Source: Eutrigla gurnardus (Eukaryota; Chordata; Actinopteri; Perciformes; Triglidae). Taken from it: 64,000 nucleotides of DNA. The translations under genes and the position numbers were made by a program. Shown piece by piece: positions 1-13,100 of this stretch; position 1 is the first letter of the stretch; the number at the start of each line of letters is the position of its first letter. The notes under the pieces are model-generated. The model saw only the letters and a list, made by a program, of their open reading frames with translations. It was not told where the DNA came from and did not search any database. The stretch covers positions 23,102,424 to 23,166,423 of the forward strand of contig OY741268.1 of assembly GCA_963514095.1 (NCBI GenBank), given 5' to 3'.

Positions 1-2
1 AG

Positions 3-71
3 CGGACCAGCGAGAGAGACGCTCTGCTGGGCTTCTCGGGGACGCCTGAGGTAGAAGACAGCTTCTTGTAG
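3..71 (+). CDS. pdgfrb: PDGF receptor beta, C-terminal end only (partial)
   Basis: Only the last 22 codons and a TAG stop (69-71) are inside the window; the frame begins at base 3. The peptide ends in VEDSFL, the terminus shared by PDGF receptors. The kinase lies outside the window to the left. Identification rests on this tail plus position: a csf1r gene follows directly on the same strand, as in the PDGFRB-CSF1R tandem of vertebrates. PDGFRA shares the tail but is paired with KIT, which does not fit here. Family knowledge: PDGFRB is a membrane receptor tyrosine kinase of mesenchymal and mural cells. Confidence 0.8.
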   Translation, partial: RTSERDALLGFSGTPEVEDSFL

Positions 72-1375
72 CTACATATAGGAACTATCCCCCTTTTTTT
101 TCTGGGATTCTTCTTCTTTATTTTCAAAGCTGCCTGAAAAAAGGGAACGTGATTAAACTAGAATGTAGCAGAATTGAGACTGAGAAGGCAATCTTTATAT
201 TTCCACTAAGCACTCGGAAAGTTTTGCCCTTCTTTTGAGTTTTTGTATCAAACTTTGTACCTCTGAAACTAAAACGGTTACAAATAACGAGCGTGATGTT
301 ATCATGCATTCATTTAGTAGAAGCTTGCCATAATATGAATACGGTACTCTCCTCACACATAATCAGTTTACAGTAAGTAAAGATGTTTTTACTGTTATTC
401 TACTGTAGCCAGACTTATGAGGCCTTATGATGCACCCTCCCCCACCCTTTACAAGAACAATGTATTTCACATTTTAATGACAATCATCATGGCAAGTAGG
501 TACATTCATTAAAAAAATGTCCCCTTAAGTACAACAAACAGCTGTATTCACTGTATTCTAACATTGTTTAAAAGAAGCTCTATTTCCAGGATATAAATGC
601 AGACAGATTCTACATGCACTGTTTTACTATGACGCATACTTTTATTTTTAGTTTCATATGCCATAGTGTCAGATGTTTTCAGTTCTTTTTCTTTCTTTCT
701 TTTTTGAGAACCATAAATACAAGTCTTTTGTGAATTTTTGAATACTTGTTATAGGTTTTTAATTCATAGATCTGTGCCAGATTTGCACTTTATTTAGCAA
801 AATGTGGATATTCATAATGAAGATATACATATATATACTAAAACAGAGATTTAATAGTTACACTCAGAATCAACTTTTTGAACGAAACACGTGGCTGTTG
901 CAGTTAATGGGTTTTCTGTGGTGACAGGTGACTCTCTCAAGGAAAATTACTTAACACAGCATATCACTGCCTGAGCACAATGTGGCACACGTGAGTGCCT
1001 TTGTATAGATCTGTTGCCTTCGAGCTATTGTTGCTTGTCAGTTATGGAGGGTTTCTAACCTAGAAACCTAGATAACCATATGTATGTATGTAAAAAAAAT
1101 GATGCTTTTATTCTTCCTGCATTGTATAGTACTCACTCACACGATGTGTCGACTGTCATTACTCGAGTATCGACGGTGTGTTGACATCCAGTAGCTCACC
1201 ATTTAAAACAAACACTTTGTCTGTAACAATTTAAAATGCACAAGATCACTGTGTCACAATCTACGGTACCAAAGCTCTTCTTAACGTTTACAAATGTATC
1301 TTTGTTTTTTTTTTTTTACATGTGCCATTTTATGTGTTGTAAATGAGACAATAAATGTGTATTATTATAGTAGCA
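72..1375 (+). other. pdgfrb: pdgfrb 3' UTR with polyadenylation signal
   Basis: AT-rich, non-coding sequence follows the pdgfrb stop. A canonical AATAAA stands at 1350-1355, with T/G-rich sequence after it, so the transcript probably ends near 1375. No reading frame of note is present. The end point is inferred. Confidence 0.6.
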
Positions 1376-1648
1376 CTGGAAGCGTGAGTCTTTTGTGAAT
1401 CGTGACATTCGAAGGTGCATCACACATACGTCGACTTTTCTTCACCCTCGGTGCTTTTCTCTGAATCCTAGGTCAGATTTCTAAAAGCCCTTTGACTCCT
1501 CCCTCTCCCACGAAGCCACACTTGAAAAAAGCCTGCTGGAGGTGATTAGTCTCACTTCAATGGATGTCTCGGGAGAATTGTGCTTTTCCATGGCAAATTG
1601 GAATCGGCTCATTAATTTGTTGAGCGTGATCCCCCCCCCCAACCCACA

Positions 1649-1651
<3 letters not shown>

Positions 1652-1718
<67 letters not shown>
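1652..1718. repeat. (CA)n microsatellite between pdgfrb and csf1r
   Basis: About 33 uninterrupted CA units, preceded by a run of ten C. It lies between the pdgfrb poly(A) signal and the probable first exon of csf1r, so it is probably promoter-proximal. Reading frames made of HTHT or CVCV here are artefacts of the repeat. Confidence 0.95.
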
Positions 1719-1721
<3 letters not shown>

Positions 1722-1774
1722 CCCTCCACCCTCCACCACTTGCTGTCTGAAAAAAATCATATTTGCTGTGTGAC

Positions 1775-1923
1775 TTCAGTGAGGAGACTGTAAACAGGCA
1801 GAAGGGAGAGGAAGGGCAGAGGCAGACAGAGAGGGAAGGGACTGTTGAGACAACTCTGGATGGTGGAAACATCAAACCCAGGGAAGTGATTATTTCCCTC
1901 TGTTACACTGAAGACATCGGCAG
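1775..1923 (+). promoter_or_regulatory. csf1r: Probable csf1r promoter and non-coding first exon
   Basis: A purine-rich stretch contains GAGGAA (1809-1814), the core of PU.1/ETS sites, and ends in a perfect splice donor CAG|GTGAGT at 1923/1924. Human CSF1R also starts with a non-coding exon and a PU.1-dependent, TATA-less myeloid promoter. The exon start cannot be placed from sequence alone. The first coding exon begins downstream, with its ATG at 2306. Confidence 0.4.
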
Positions 1924-2305
1924 GTGAGTGCTTTTAAAAGCGATGCCTCCATAATGCATAGCACGTCAGCTGTATTTATAAAGATGCAGTGACTCGCCAA
2001 TTCCCTAAATGTAATCATGAAACACTTCCACTAATTATTTTTTGTACGTTATTCTGTTTCCTGATTAATTAAGAAGACAGACTTCACAGTAGAATAGATT
2101 GTTGTTGAAGTTTACGGGGCAAAGCCGCTCCGACCGGTCAGAAAAGAGAAGTCAGTGAGGGGCTGATGAGTGATGTCACAACTTCAGAGGTGTATTTTTT
2201 TTTTTTTTCTTCTCATTTCTCTCTCCAACGCCACAAATCAAAAGAAGAGGGTGTCATAGCACACAAACAACAGCATTCAAACTGCAGTTTTGGAGCTGAT
2301 CCAGG

Positions 2306-5300
2306 ATGCAGTCCTACCTCGCTCTGCTGCTGGGGATTGTGGCCTCTGCTGCTTCAGGTAAGGCCTTCAAACACTGACTGAAATCTACCACTGTAGGCCT
2401 ATAGTTTATTTTCACTCTCTCACTCTTATTGATAGCTGTTGTAGATTTAAACAATATCAAATTAAGCAATGCGAGCGAAAAGGTGCTAAAAAAATGATTT
2501 TTTTTCATCATTTTGGTGTTGGTTTGAAAGTTGTAAAGTTTTGTAAAGACCTCTAAAATGTGTGGATTGAATTAAAGTTTGAATTTAAACACAATCGCAA
2601 TAAGATATCATCTTAAAAAGGCCATATTTCTCTGTACCACAACTGACCAACTATCTATAAAAATACATACTCTACAGTAACATGACTTCTCGTGTATTAC
2701 GCTCTAATGATTTTACACATTTCATGGCACAAACTCGTGGTCAGAGGAGCTAAAAAACACGCCTGCTTCTCCATCTGAGACATAACACACAACGCTTTTC
2801 TTTCTCTCTTTCCCCCCATTTTGGTTGAGCTCTGAGCACGACATATATGAATATCACCCGCCAAGCATCAAATTGCAATTTCATGTATTTGCATTTGAGC
2901 ACATAAAAGCATCTGTTGTTGGATTTAATTATGGCTGAATGAATTAGTTTTGCTTTCCGCTGTGTTACTGTAAGAGGTGCGATTGGGGTCATTTTGAGGT
3001 TGGATGAATAGTCCTTTTTGATGATTGAACAGGGAAAGGCAACTGTTTACACTCACGGCAGTTTCTCTGACAAAAAATCTGAATGTTTTCATTCTTAATT
3101 CTCTATTTGTTTCGTGTGTGTTGTTGCCGGGAAACAACACACGATAAAACAAAATGCTGAACATGGAATCTCAGTTCTGCTTCAAACCTTGAAACACACC
3201 GTCAAAACCGTCAAAGTGTACACTTTTATAACCTTTCTCGAAAGTGTCGACTGAACCCTGAATGAGAGATCGCTTCAGGTTAACAGGAAAGACAGATCAC
3301 TGTCTCCAGTGATTTCATAATACTAGTCTAACACCCACCCAAAAAAAATCAGATGAATTGTCCAACTTCCAAATCCTTAACAAAGTCATCAAAGAGAGCA
3401 TTGTTCTTCATCACTCCCTGAGGGTCAGGGTCTTTTTCAGCTCCCTCAAAGATCCCTGAAACATCTCTCTGACAACCGTTTCCACGCTTAAGAGTCTTGA
3501 ATGTTTGATTCTTCTCTTATAAAATATAAAAAATAAAAAATACAATAATAGAGCTTTTTTTATATCTCCAGTGTCACTGAAAAAAAAGCAGAAGTAAGAT
3601 GGCTGGAGGGATGTTCTCAGGGTCAAGTCTTCAATCTGTTTCCTGAATTCATGAGATTATTTTCCGAAATAGATACAGACGAGACAGCTCTGGGTTCTCA
3701 TTTTGCAGCAGAAATACTCTCTGAGAATATGTTCTCACTTTACGTTTTTTGTTCCTCCCTCAGCGGAATGGAGGCGTCCAGTGATCAAGTTCAATTCTAA
3801 GGTGGTGCAGACCTCTGAGGTGGTGGTCAGACCCGGGACCCTTCTGGATCTGAGGTGTGAGGGCCAAGGGCCTGTAAACTGGCAAACGAGGCTAGCCAAA
3901 CACAGGCGCTTCGTGTCCAGGGCCAACGGGAACGTGCGCACCTTGAAGGTGGAACGTCCGTCCGCGGAATTCACTGGAACGTACAAGTGTGTTTACACGG
4001 CTGGGTCACAGCAGCTGACCTCCTCAGTGCATGTGTACGTAAAAGGTGAGCTCGGATATATGACAACGGAACAGTAGGACAAGCTTCTTAATGTTGACTT
4101 GTAAGTGCTTTGGTTGGCTCAGTGTCCACACCGTCACCACCATATCTGATACAGTTTATTAGAAGGGTAAATCTCATACTGCTACTACTTTTTTTCCAGA
4201 CCCAAACCGTGTGTTCTGGACCAGCAGCACATCCCTGCGGGTGGTGAGGAAGGAGGGCGAGGACTACCTGCTGCCCTGCCTGCTGACCAACCCGGCAGCC
4301 ACAGACCTGGGCCTCCGCATGGACAACGGCACGTCTGTTCCACCAGGGATGAACTTCACGGTGTACCGGCACCGTGGCATTCTCATCCACAGGCTCCACC
4401 CCAGCTTCAATGCCGACTACGTCTGCACGGCCAGGGTCGGCGGGGTGGAAATGACTTCCAAGGCGTTTTCCATCAACATCATTCAGAGTGAGGCCACTTT
4501 TTGAATGATCACAGAGTCTTTTTGAAAGTCATAACGTGCATCAAGACGCCGACACATTTCTGATTTTCTCTCCTCTCCAGAGCTTCGTTTCCCTCCGTAC
4601 GTCCTCCTGGAGACGGACGAGTACGTGCGCATTGTTGGGGAGGAACTCAAGATCCGCTGCACAACACACAACCCCAACTTCAACTACAACGTCACCTGGA
4701 AATACACCACCAAGTCGGTCAGTATGAGGCATTTCTGGGAGGTTTCTGGATTTGTGGTAATAGTCATGATTTTAACGCTGATTGTCCATGTCCTGTTTTG
4801 GTCTCCAGAAACCACTGATAGAGGAGAGGGTTCGCTCCAGTGGAGAAAACCGCCTGGACATACAGAGCATACTGACCATCCCTTCTGTGGACCTTACAGA
4901 CACTGGAAACATTTCCTGCATTGGCACCAATGAAGCAGGAGTGAACAGCTCGACGACGTACCTGCTGGTCGTAGGTAAGCCCGCAGAAACGATCGGCCTC
5001 ATAGCGAGAAGCTTGGAACATTGTCAACCACTATAAGCACACTCATTTGATTCTTCAGACAAAGCCTACATCAGGCTGTTGCCCCAGCTGTCGCCTAAAC
5101 TGGCCCACAAGGGTCTTTCAGTGGAGGTGAACGAGGGAGAAGACCTGGAGCTCACCGTGGTCATCGAAGCGTATCCCCACATCACAGAGCACAGGTGGCA
5201 GACGCCAACGTCTCCCAACACGTCCACGCAGGAGCACAAGCTCATCAGATACAACAACAGGTACGACACAGAAGAGCTTAGAGGAAACCGCACACGTTAA

Positions 5301-8255
5301 AATATGATCTCCAGTTTCTCCAATATGTCAAAACGATGAAGTGTAGGATGAGAAAGGGGAAGCTACTCTGGATCTGAAATCTGCTGTCAGTGCATTTTGG
5401 GTGAGTTTGACAGGGAACACCAAGGTCATTATGTTTCCTCAGGTCAGGCTAGAAGGAGGAGTGGTGTTCTCTTTTTAATCTGTTGACACACTCGGCGATG
5501 ATTCATCGGAACCGTCTGAACTCAAACCGCAGAATTAGTCACTTTGGATTCCTCTTTTTCTCAGTAACAAGATCCTATTTGGGGTTAATTTTAGGTACCA
5601 TGCTACTCTGCAGCTGAAGAGGATGAATGCACAGGAGCAGGGCCAGTACACCTTCTATGCCAAGAGCGACTTGGCCAATGCGTCCGTCACATTCCAAGTC
5701 CAAATGTATCGTAAGTGAAACATACAAAGCACATCAGTAAAAGTCAGTGTTGAGCATGCAATACATGTTTATTTGAAATCTGATCATTGATGTTGGTTGG
5801 CAGAGAGACCTGTTGCCATGGTGAGATGGGAAAACATAACCACACTCACCTGCACTTCATTTGGCTACCCTGCACCCAGAATCATCTGGTACCAGTGTTT
5901 TGGGATACGGCCTACGTAAGTAGAACAGTACGAAAAAGAAATGTCATGACGTTTGGTGTGTTGGGCTTTAAATTCACAATCTCACCTGTTTGTCTGACTG
6001 TGTATGTTTTTGCAATGAGGCAGGTGCAATGAAAACACCACAGGGCTGCAGCTGGCGATCCCTCTCCAGGCTCCCACCGTGGAGGTCCAGAGGGAGGAGT
6101 ACGGCGCTGTGGAGGTGGAGAGCGTCCTCACCGTGGGACCCTCCAGCCGGAGGATGACGGTCGAATGCGTGGCCTTCAACCTCGTCGGCATCAGCAGCGA
6201 CACTTTTGCCATGGAGGTTTCTGGTGAGTTTCGGATCATACCGTCGTTTTCGTTGTTTTTTTTATGATGTGATCACAAGTGCTGTACTTCTCAATGTGCT
6301 GTTCTAGACACATGGTAGCAAAAACGAAATGAAATTTCTTGGTTTATGAAATTGTGTCATGTCATGATCAGCAGATCCCTTTGTAGTGCATAATGCTATT
6401 GTTTCATTTTTGCGTAAGCACAATATTTCACAAAACTATACTAACTGTTCTTTTGCAGACAAACTCTTCACTTCCACCTTAACTGGAGCAGCAGGCATCC
6501 TGGCCATCCTCCTTGTGCTACTGGTTTTTCTGTTGTACAAATATAAGCAGGTACGATGCCATTAAAACATACAGCGGTCTTGTAAAATTTCGACATTCAA
6601 ATATTTCCACATAATATTGCCATTGTGGTTTATTACAATCTGCTCCTGTTTTCGTCTTCAGAAACCCAGGTATGAGATCCGCTGGCAGATCATTGAAGCA
6701 AGAGATGGAAACAACTACACCTTCATTGACCCGACTCAGCTCCTTTATAATGAGAAGTGGGAGTTCCCAAGAGACAAGCTGAAGCTAGGTCTGAAAATAG
6801 AATAGAATAGTGTTAATAAATAGAATAGAAATCTGATATTTTACTGTGAACAACAGTCCTGGTTTAGACGGGTTGTATTCAAATGTTTTCTTGTTGCATG
6901 TCCTGTCTGACCAGGGAAGATCCTGGGCGCAGGAGCTTTTGGAAAGGTCGTCGAGGCGACAGCCTACGGTCTGGGAATGGAAGACAATGCGCTGCGTGTA
7001 GCTGTGAAAATGTTGAAAGGTGAGAAGTTAAGACCTTTGATTAAACAGAGAGATTGCTATGTTTATGAGAGAGTAAATCTGAGTGAAATGTGAAAATCCT
7101 AAATCCTTTGTTGTGCTGGATCCGATAGAGAGAGAAAGATAACAGGATGAAGATATGTACTGTGTTTCTGCAGCCAGTGCCCATTCGGATGAGAGGGAAG
7201 CTCTGATGTCTGAGCTGAAGATCCTGAGCCACCTGGGACACCACAAGAACATTGTCAATCTGCTGGGGGCCTGCACCTATGGAGGTCAGACAGCAGCCTG
7301 CATTTGTTCTGTAGTAAGTCGGATGAAAATCTAGTTTATTTAAGTAACTTGCATGCAACCACCTTTTCCCCCGGTGCGTCTCCTCCTCAGGACCGGTGCT
7401 CGTGATCACGGAGTACTGCAGCCTCGGTGACCTCCTGAACTTCCTCCGCCAGAAGGCAGAGACGTTTGAGAACTTTGTTATGAGCGTTCCCGACATTACG
7501 GAGGAATCCAATGACTACAAGAATGTCGCCAGCCAGAGACAGTTCATTAGAAGGTACATCCCCAGATGGGTGCAGCCTGATGATGGAGGATTTGGTGAAA
7601 GACATTCAATCTCTGACATCTCTTGTCTATTATTTCTTGTATTCCCCATCCAACAGTGACAGTGGGATCTCCAGCACGTCTTCAAGCAGTTATTTGGAGA
7701 TGAGACCCAGTCGGCTGCCGAACATGGAATCTTCTCGAGGTAAAAAACGCTTCATTCAACCCCTCACAGTTTTGAAATGAACACAAATGCACCCATTGTG
7801 CAGCAGCAGGCGAATGAAAGAACCAGCCACTTCCCTTCCTGACCCAGGGTGTTACTAACGTTGTTACTTGACGATTCATGCAAAGACTCGGTGTGTGAGG
7901 AGACTGGTGACTGGCCGTTGGACATCGATGACTTGCTGAGGTTTTCCTTTCAAGTGGCTCAGGGCCTCGACTTTCTGGCTGCCAAAAATGTGAGTTTTTT
8001 TTTTTTTTACCACTAAAAAAGGATCTAAAACAGAAAACATTACCGAGATCATTTACAACAGTGGCTCAACGTGGTTATTTTCCCGCTCAACAAACTAAAT
8101 CTTGAAAAAAAAAAGCAACCAAATTTGCATGAAAAACGTGTCGCTTTTTATAGAATATGATGAATGAGGTGTGAAATCATCGATGAGGGGGCTATGAGGG
8201 GTATTTCCCATTACATTCTTCTTATTTGGTCATTGTCAGTGAGCGCTTATTGATG

Positions 8256-8299
<44 letters not shown>

Positions 8300-10105
8300 G
8301 CATTCATAGAGATGTGGCTGCTCGGAATGTCCTCTTGACCGACCACAGAGAGGCCAAGATTTGTGACTTTGGCCTGGCACGTGACATCATGAATGACTCC
8401 AACTACGTGGTGAAGGGCAATGTAAGCCCCTCAGTTCAACATTAACCGAGTTACAGACTACATGAAGTAGAAAAAAAACAACCTTTTTGTGCTCTTTAAC
8501 CCTCATGTGAAGGCCCGCCTGCCAGTGAAGTGGATGGCTCCGGAGAGCATCTTTGACTGCGTCTACACCGTCCAGAGTGACGTCTGGTCCTACGGCATCC
8601 TCCTCTGGGAGATCTTCTCTTTAGGTCAAAACCTGTGCATACTTACCAAACGATTTACACACATTTTTAATTCACGACTTGCCTGCTACACTTACTAATG
8701 CATCATTCTCTATTAGGCAAGAGCCCCTACCCCAGCATGGCCGTGGACTCCAGGTTCTACAAGATGGTGAAGCGCGGCTACCAGATGTGCCAACCGAACT
8801 TCGCTCCAGCTGAGATGTAAGCTCAAACTTACTGCATCACTGCTGCTTTGTCCACTTTTAACAACCTCGTCCAGGAAATGTTAATACTGTCACCTGATTA
8901 TCAGTTGAGCGCGTTTTAATCAGCTGGTAAAATGTTAGCGCTCCGCTTATCAGACGTTGAGCAACGGTGGTGGCGACGACATAATGGTTGATTTATAATA
9001 GTTGAAGTTGACTTCGACATTGAACAGTTCAAGTAGCCTGCTTCTCGCAATGTTTATCACAGCAGAACAATGATCCTTTATCTCCTCGCCAGTCTTCTGT
9101 TCTGTCGTCTGAAATAACTGACACATGAGCTAACCTCATGAAGTGCTTTCATTATTCCTGATTTTAATTTACTTGCTACGGGTTATCTCCTAACCCCAAA
9201 ACACAACAAGCCTAAACTCCAAACTTGAGCCGAAATGAAAGAAAAAAAAAAAAGAGTGTTTTTCCCAGTATCTCTGAGAGGGCCCTAACATCTGTGTGTG
9301 CTGATTTGGCGTGGCTGTCACACCACCCGGAATAACTGTGGAAACAGAGGGGACTGAATCTGAGTCAGGGCCTAATCATCTGTTGTTCTGCTGTGTGTCA
9401 GGCCTCAGTTCTGCCTGTTAGCCACATGATCTCAAAACTAGGAAGCCATGTAACTGCTATTTCACGGCAGCAAAATGAGACTGGAGGGGCAGGGGTTCTT
9501 ATGAACAAGTCTTTCTTATCAAACTGCGTCACCACATCCGTGAGCCTCTTCTTTTTCCTCTAATTTCCGATTTTACACTACAAAGTTTGAGAATTAAAAA
9601 AAAATTAAAAATCGAGTGCACTGCGGGGGAAATATAAAGCCCCTTCAAATGAATACCATCGATGTTTTTGGGTTGGCTTTTGTTTCAGCTACACGATCAT
9701 GAAGATGTGTTGGAATCTGGAGCCCACAGAGCGTCCGACCATCAGCAAGATCAGTCAGATGATAGAGAGACTACTCGGGGACCGACCTGAGCAGGAACAG
9801 GTGAGTTGGTGTGAAACAAAATTATGAATGGTACAAAACACACGTTTCCTCTGGAAACCCTCCTCCTTTTAAAGGAATTTGGGGCGGGATTTTTTGTAGA
9901 ACATATGTATTGTTGTCACTGGACCAAGTCTCACCATCCTAATGCCGATGCTCCACAGCTAATCTACCAGAATGTGCAGCAGCAGGTCACAGAGGGTGAA
10001 GTCTGTGACAAGCCTAAGTGCTGTGACGGCCCCTGTGACCGGTCTTGTGACCACGTGGAAGAGGAGCAGCCTCTGATCAAGACCAATAACTACCAGTTTT
10101 GTTGA
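2306..10105 (+). CDS. csf1r: Colony-stimulating factor 1 receptor (receptor tyrosine kinase)
   Basis: Class III receptor tyrosine kinase for CSF-1/IL-34 on macrophages, microglia, osteoclasts and, in fish, xanthophores. Coding exons: 2306-2357, 3764-4045, 4200-4487, 4581-4717, 4809-4974, 5059-5260, 5595-5710, 5804-5915, 6024-6223, 6459-6550, 6662-6788, 6915-7019, 7174-7284, 7391-7553, 7657-7739, 7886-7989, 8299-8421, 8513-8624, 8717-8816, 9689-9800, 9959-10105. They join to 977 aa (human 972; human also has 21 coding exons). The order is signal peptide (1-17), five Ig-like domains, one membrane helix (about 522-548), then a kinase with glycine loop GAGAFG (596-601), VAVK, HRDVAARN, DFGLAR and WMAPES. 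The kinase is split by a Ser-rich insert of about 70 residues. The tail ends NNYQFC, the CSF1R signature. Odd point: six cysteines fall in residues 945-959. The csf1ra or csf1rb paralogue is not decided. Confidence 0.95.
8254..8295. repeat. (GT)n microsatellite abutting a csf1r splice acceptor
   Basis: About 20 GT units run directly into the acceptor TGTGCAG|TGCATT at 8298/8299. The repeat takes the place of the normal polypyrimidine tract before the exon that encodes the HRD catalytic loop. Confidence 0.9.
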
Positions 10106-13100
10106 AAGTCCTTGCCGCCCAATCATCAGTAAATCAATCGTCAACAAGCATCACCCAAGTGGGATCAGCCATAGTTTGTGTGGCACACCAGAGCGCCACA
10201 GCTTGTCCTAGCCAACAAGCAGTCGCAGAGTCGCCTTCACAGCTATTTTTTTCGCCTGTTGTGCCTGCTCGCCAAGCAGCTGCAGCAAGCATGTGACTTG
10301 CTTCTCTGCAGACCATGACTAGAAATTGCCACGTCTAGGAGGAAGAGGAGGAAACTTGTCAACAAAGTGTCCAAAGCTGTATACCTTGTCCTCGACGTCT
10401 CTGGTTCCGATATGAATTTGAGGTATAATCTGTTATCCAACGGAGAATCTGTGTTTCCTTTCTTCTGAGAGTATTCTTAATTATGTATTGTGCACTGCAT
10501 TTATGACTATTTTTTTATTACCGCCCTGTGACACTGAATGTCTTTGTAGAGGTCTTTTTTTTTCTCTCTTTTTTTTTCAGCAGGTTCACTTTGATTGCAT
10601 GTTTCGTTTTCACAGAGGAAGCACACATTGTGACTATTCATCTTTATGTACTATAGAGAAGTTAAGTTTCATTCCGCGATCGCCTTCAGTAATTAAACAT
10701 CTAAACAGTGCGAGTGTTTTTTCCCTGTTTTTAACATGCTAAATCGACCATGGAGGAGGCAAAGAATGACCATGTTGTTTTCCTCTCTGCGCTTTGGTCA
10801 TAGCTGCGTTTCTTGTGACACACTTACTGCAGCTGTCAGTTGGTGTCGACATGTGATTGTTCCACTTCAACTTCATTAGTGTTAGCAGTGTTCAGTCTGA
10901 TTTAGGAGCAGCGAACACAACTCAACCGACAGGGAAATCTGTGTATCCGCTATGAATCAGATGAACAATGTTTCATGTTTGACAATGTGAAATGTTTTTT
11001 TTTCAATGTTATTTTTTTTCTGCATGCGAGGCACAACTTAATCTTCTAATTTCCTGTAGAGTTAGACAAGTGCTAGTACGAAAAGCTTCACTGATCTGTC
11101 TAGCAGTAGCGGTCAGCTTACACTGCCAACTTTTAGAATAATCTATAAGCTATGTGAGAGATACAGACTGCAGGTTTGGGTGACTTCAGGCATTTCAAAT
11201 GTGCTTGCATCTGACTGAGATGTCTAATAATGTACATATCTCATGATGTAAATCAAGAAGTATCTTTATATTCGCTGGAATGTTGTTGAGTAGATGATCA
11301 TTACGGCATGTCTGTGTTGTGTGTTTATTTTATGCAAATGAGACAATCGATGTAAACGCTGCAAATGAAATCACTGGAAAAACCGCAGAGGCTTTGAATG
11401 AAGCTTTGTCATTCAAACTGCAGATTGTAAAGTTTTTATATACTATGAGATTATGATGTGGTGCCAGATATTTCACGTATTTTCTATGTTTTACTGATCA
11501 CTGAGCTCATAGACACTGTTCTGTCCTCTTCTCTTGTCACTTCCTATTTTTTTTATTGGATATCGTCCCATCGTTTCCCTCAGTATCTGTCTACGTTTCA
11601 CTCATAAATCTTTGTAGAGAAGAATTCATCCCACTGCTGAGACAGTTCACCACTTTCTGACATGTTCTGGGGGGCCAGACTTTTCAGTTTTTGTTTGGTT
11701 GTCCATCAAGGAACTGAGATAGTTTCAGTAACTGTGCCTTTATTGCTCTGCCAGTGTCCTCTATTCTTTCCTTCAGTCGCCTCAGAATGACTATCTTGTC
11801 CCTCTGTGTGGTTGTCTTTTCAATGATCTTATCAGAAACAGCACAAACACATTTTCCTAGGCTTTATGTTGATGTTTCTCCGCAAAAGAAAGGCAAAGTT
11901 ATGGCCCTCAGAGACAGCCGTCAAAGTCGAAAGACAAATATGTATTTATTCTGTTTGAATTGAAAAGTACACATATGATGTTTGTCAAATGAAAAGATAA
12001 CGTTGTGAGTCAAGAAAGTCACAGTTTGTCATAAATTTGTTGCGGGATGATTTAGTTTTCGTGTGAAATTGATGAATGAACTACATCTGTCGTCTCGCAC
12101 ATCGCCAACACCAACATGGCCGTTACCTTGGCTAGCTAGCTAGCTCGCGAGCTAACTTACATACGTGATGCTATCTTAATCAACCAGGAAGTGAAGTAAG
12201 AGATATCACTTTCACAACGTTTGGGTGAGAAGTCTTTGTAATTATGCATTCACACTCTCATAATTCAACAGTTTTACAAGAAATGCTACTTTCTTGCACA
12301 AAATGTATCTTTGAAATTGACAAACATCATATCGCACAATCACACAAACAGGATTTTTTCCCCCCAGATATAAGCTGTGTGTTCCAATACCAATAACACC
12401 ATTAGTATGCTAGAAACAGATTAAGTACGTCCCAATATGTCAAAGATGTCTTATTACATCCCGTCTGTCAATCGGTTGTATTGTGTGTAAAGTTTTCCTT
12501 TCGTCGTCTGTCCCAGTAGAACGGAAATACATAACATGCTATTACCAAGGCTAAGGCTTTGGCAGGAAGCCCATTTTGTTCTATGTGTTTGACATACTAG
12601 TCTCCTGGCCCACTAGCGCCTCTACTGGCCATGTGGCAGCTCTACATACTGTGATAAACAAAGGCTTGTACCGGCCGGTTTTGAACCAAAACCTTTGCAA
12701 TGTTTTAGTGCATCAAGACTCTGCTCATAAAATAGTCTAGTAGATTAGCGTTAGCCTTGTGCTATGTAGCCTACGAGTCGCACTGTGTACTCTTTTTGTG
12801 TACGTAAACTGTTATTGAACAATGCAATGCCCGCTATAAATAAATGGCTTGAGGAGACCGGTTATTGAGTGTGTGACTTACTGCCGCTATAGAGTGTTGT
12901 CATGGTTCGCGCGGTAATTGGTTGTTGGCAGGTCAGACCGAGCCTGAATAGCCTAACATTGCAAGTCTCCGATGATGGTTTCTAGGCAGATTTGAGTCAT
13001 CAACTGATCCCATGAGCCATTAACATATTTTATTAGATTCTGCTGATTAAAAAACTAAAGCCCAGTGATGGAAAAGGACTATGTTTGATACACAAGTTGT

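Noticed and set aside
12120..12160. TAGC-rich palindromic stretch as a mobile-element end
   Set aside because: No partner inverted repeat or target duplication could be found near it; left unassigned.
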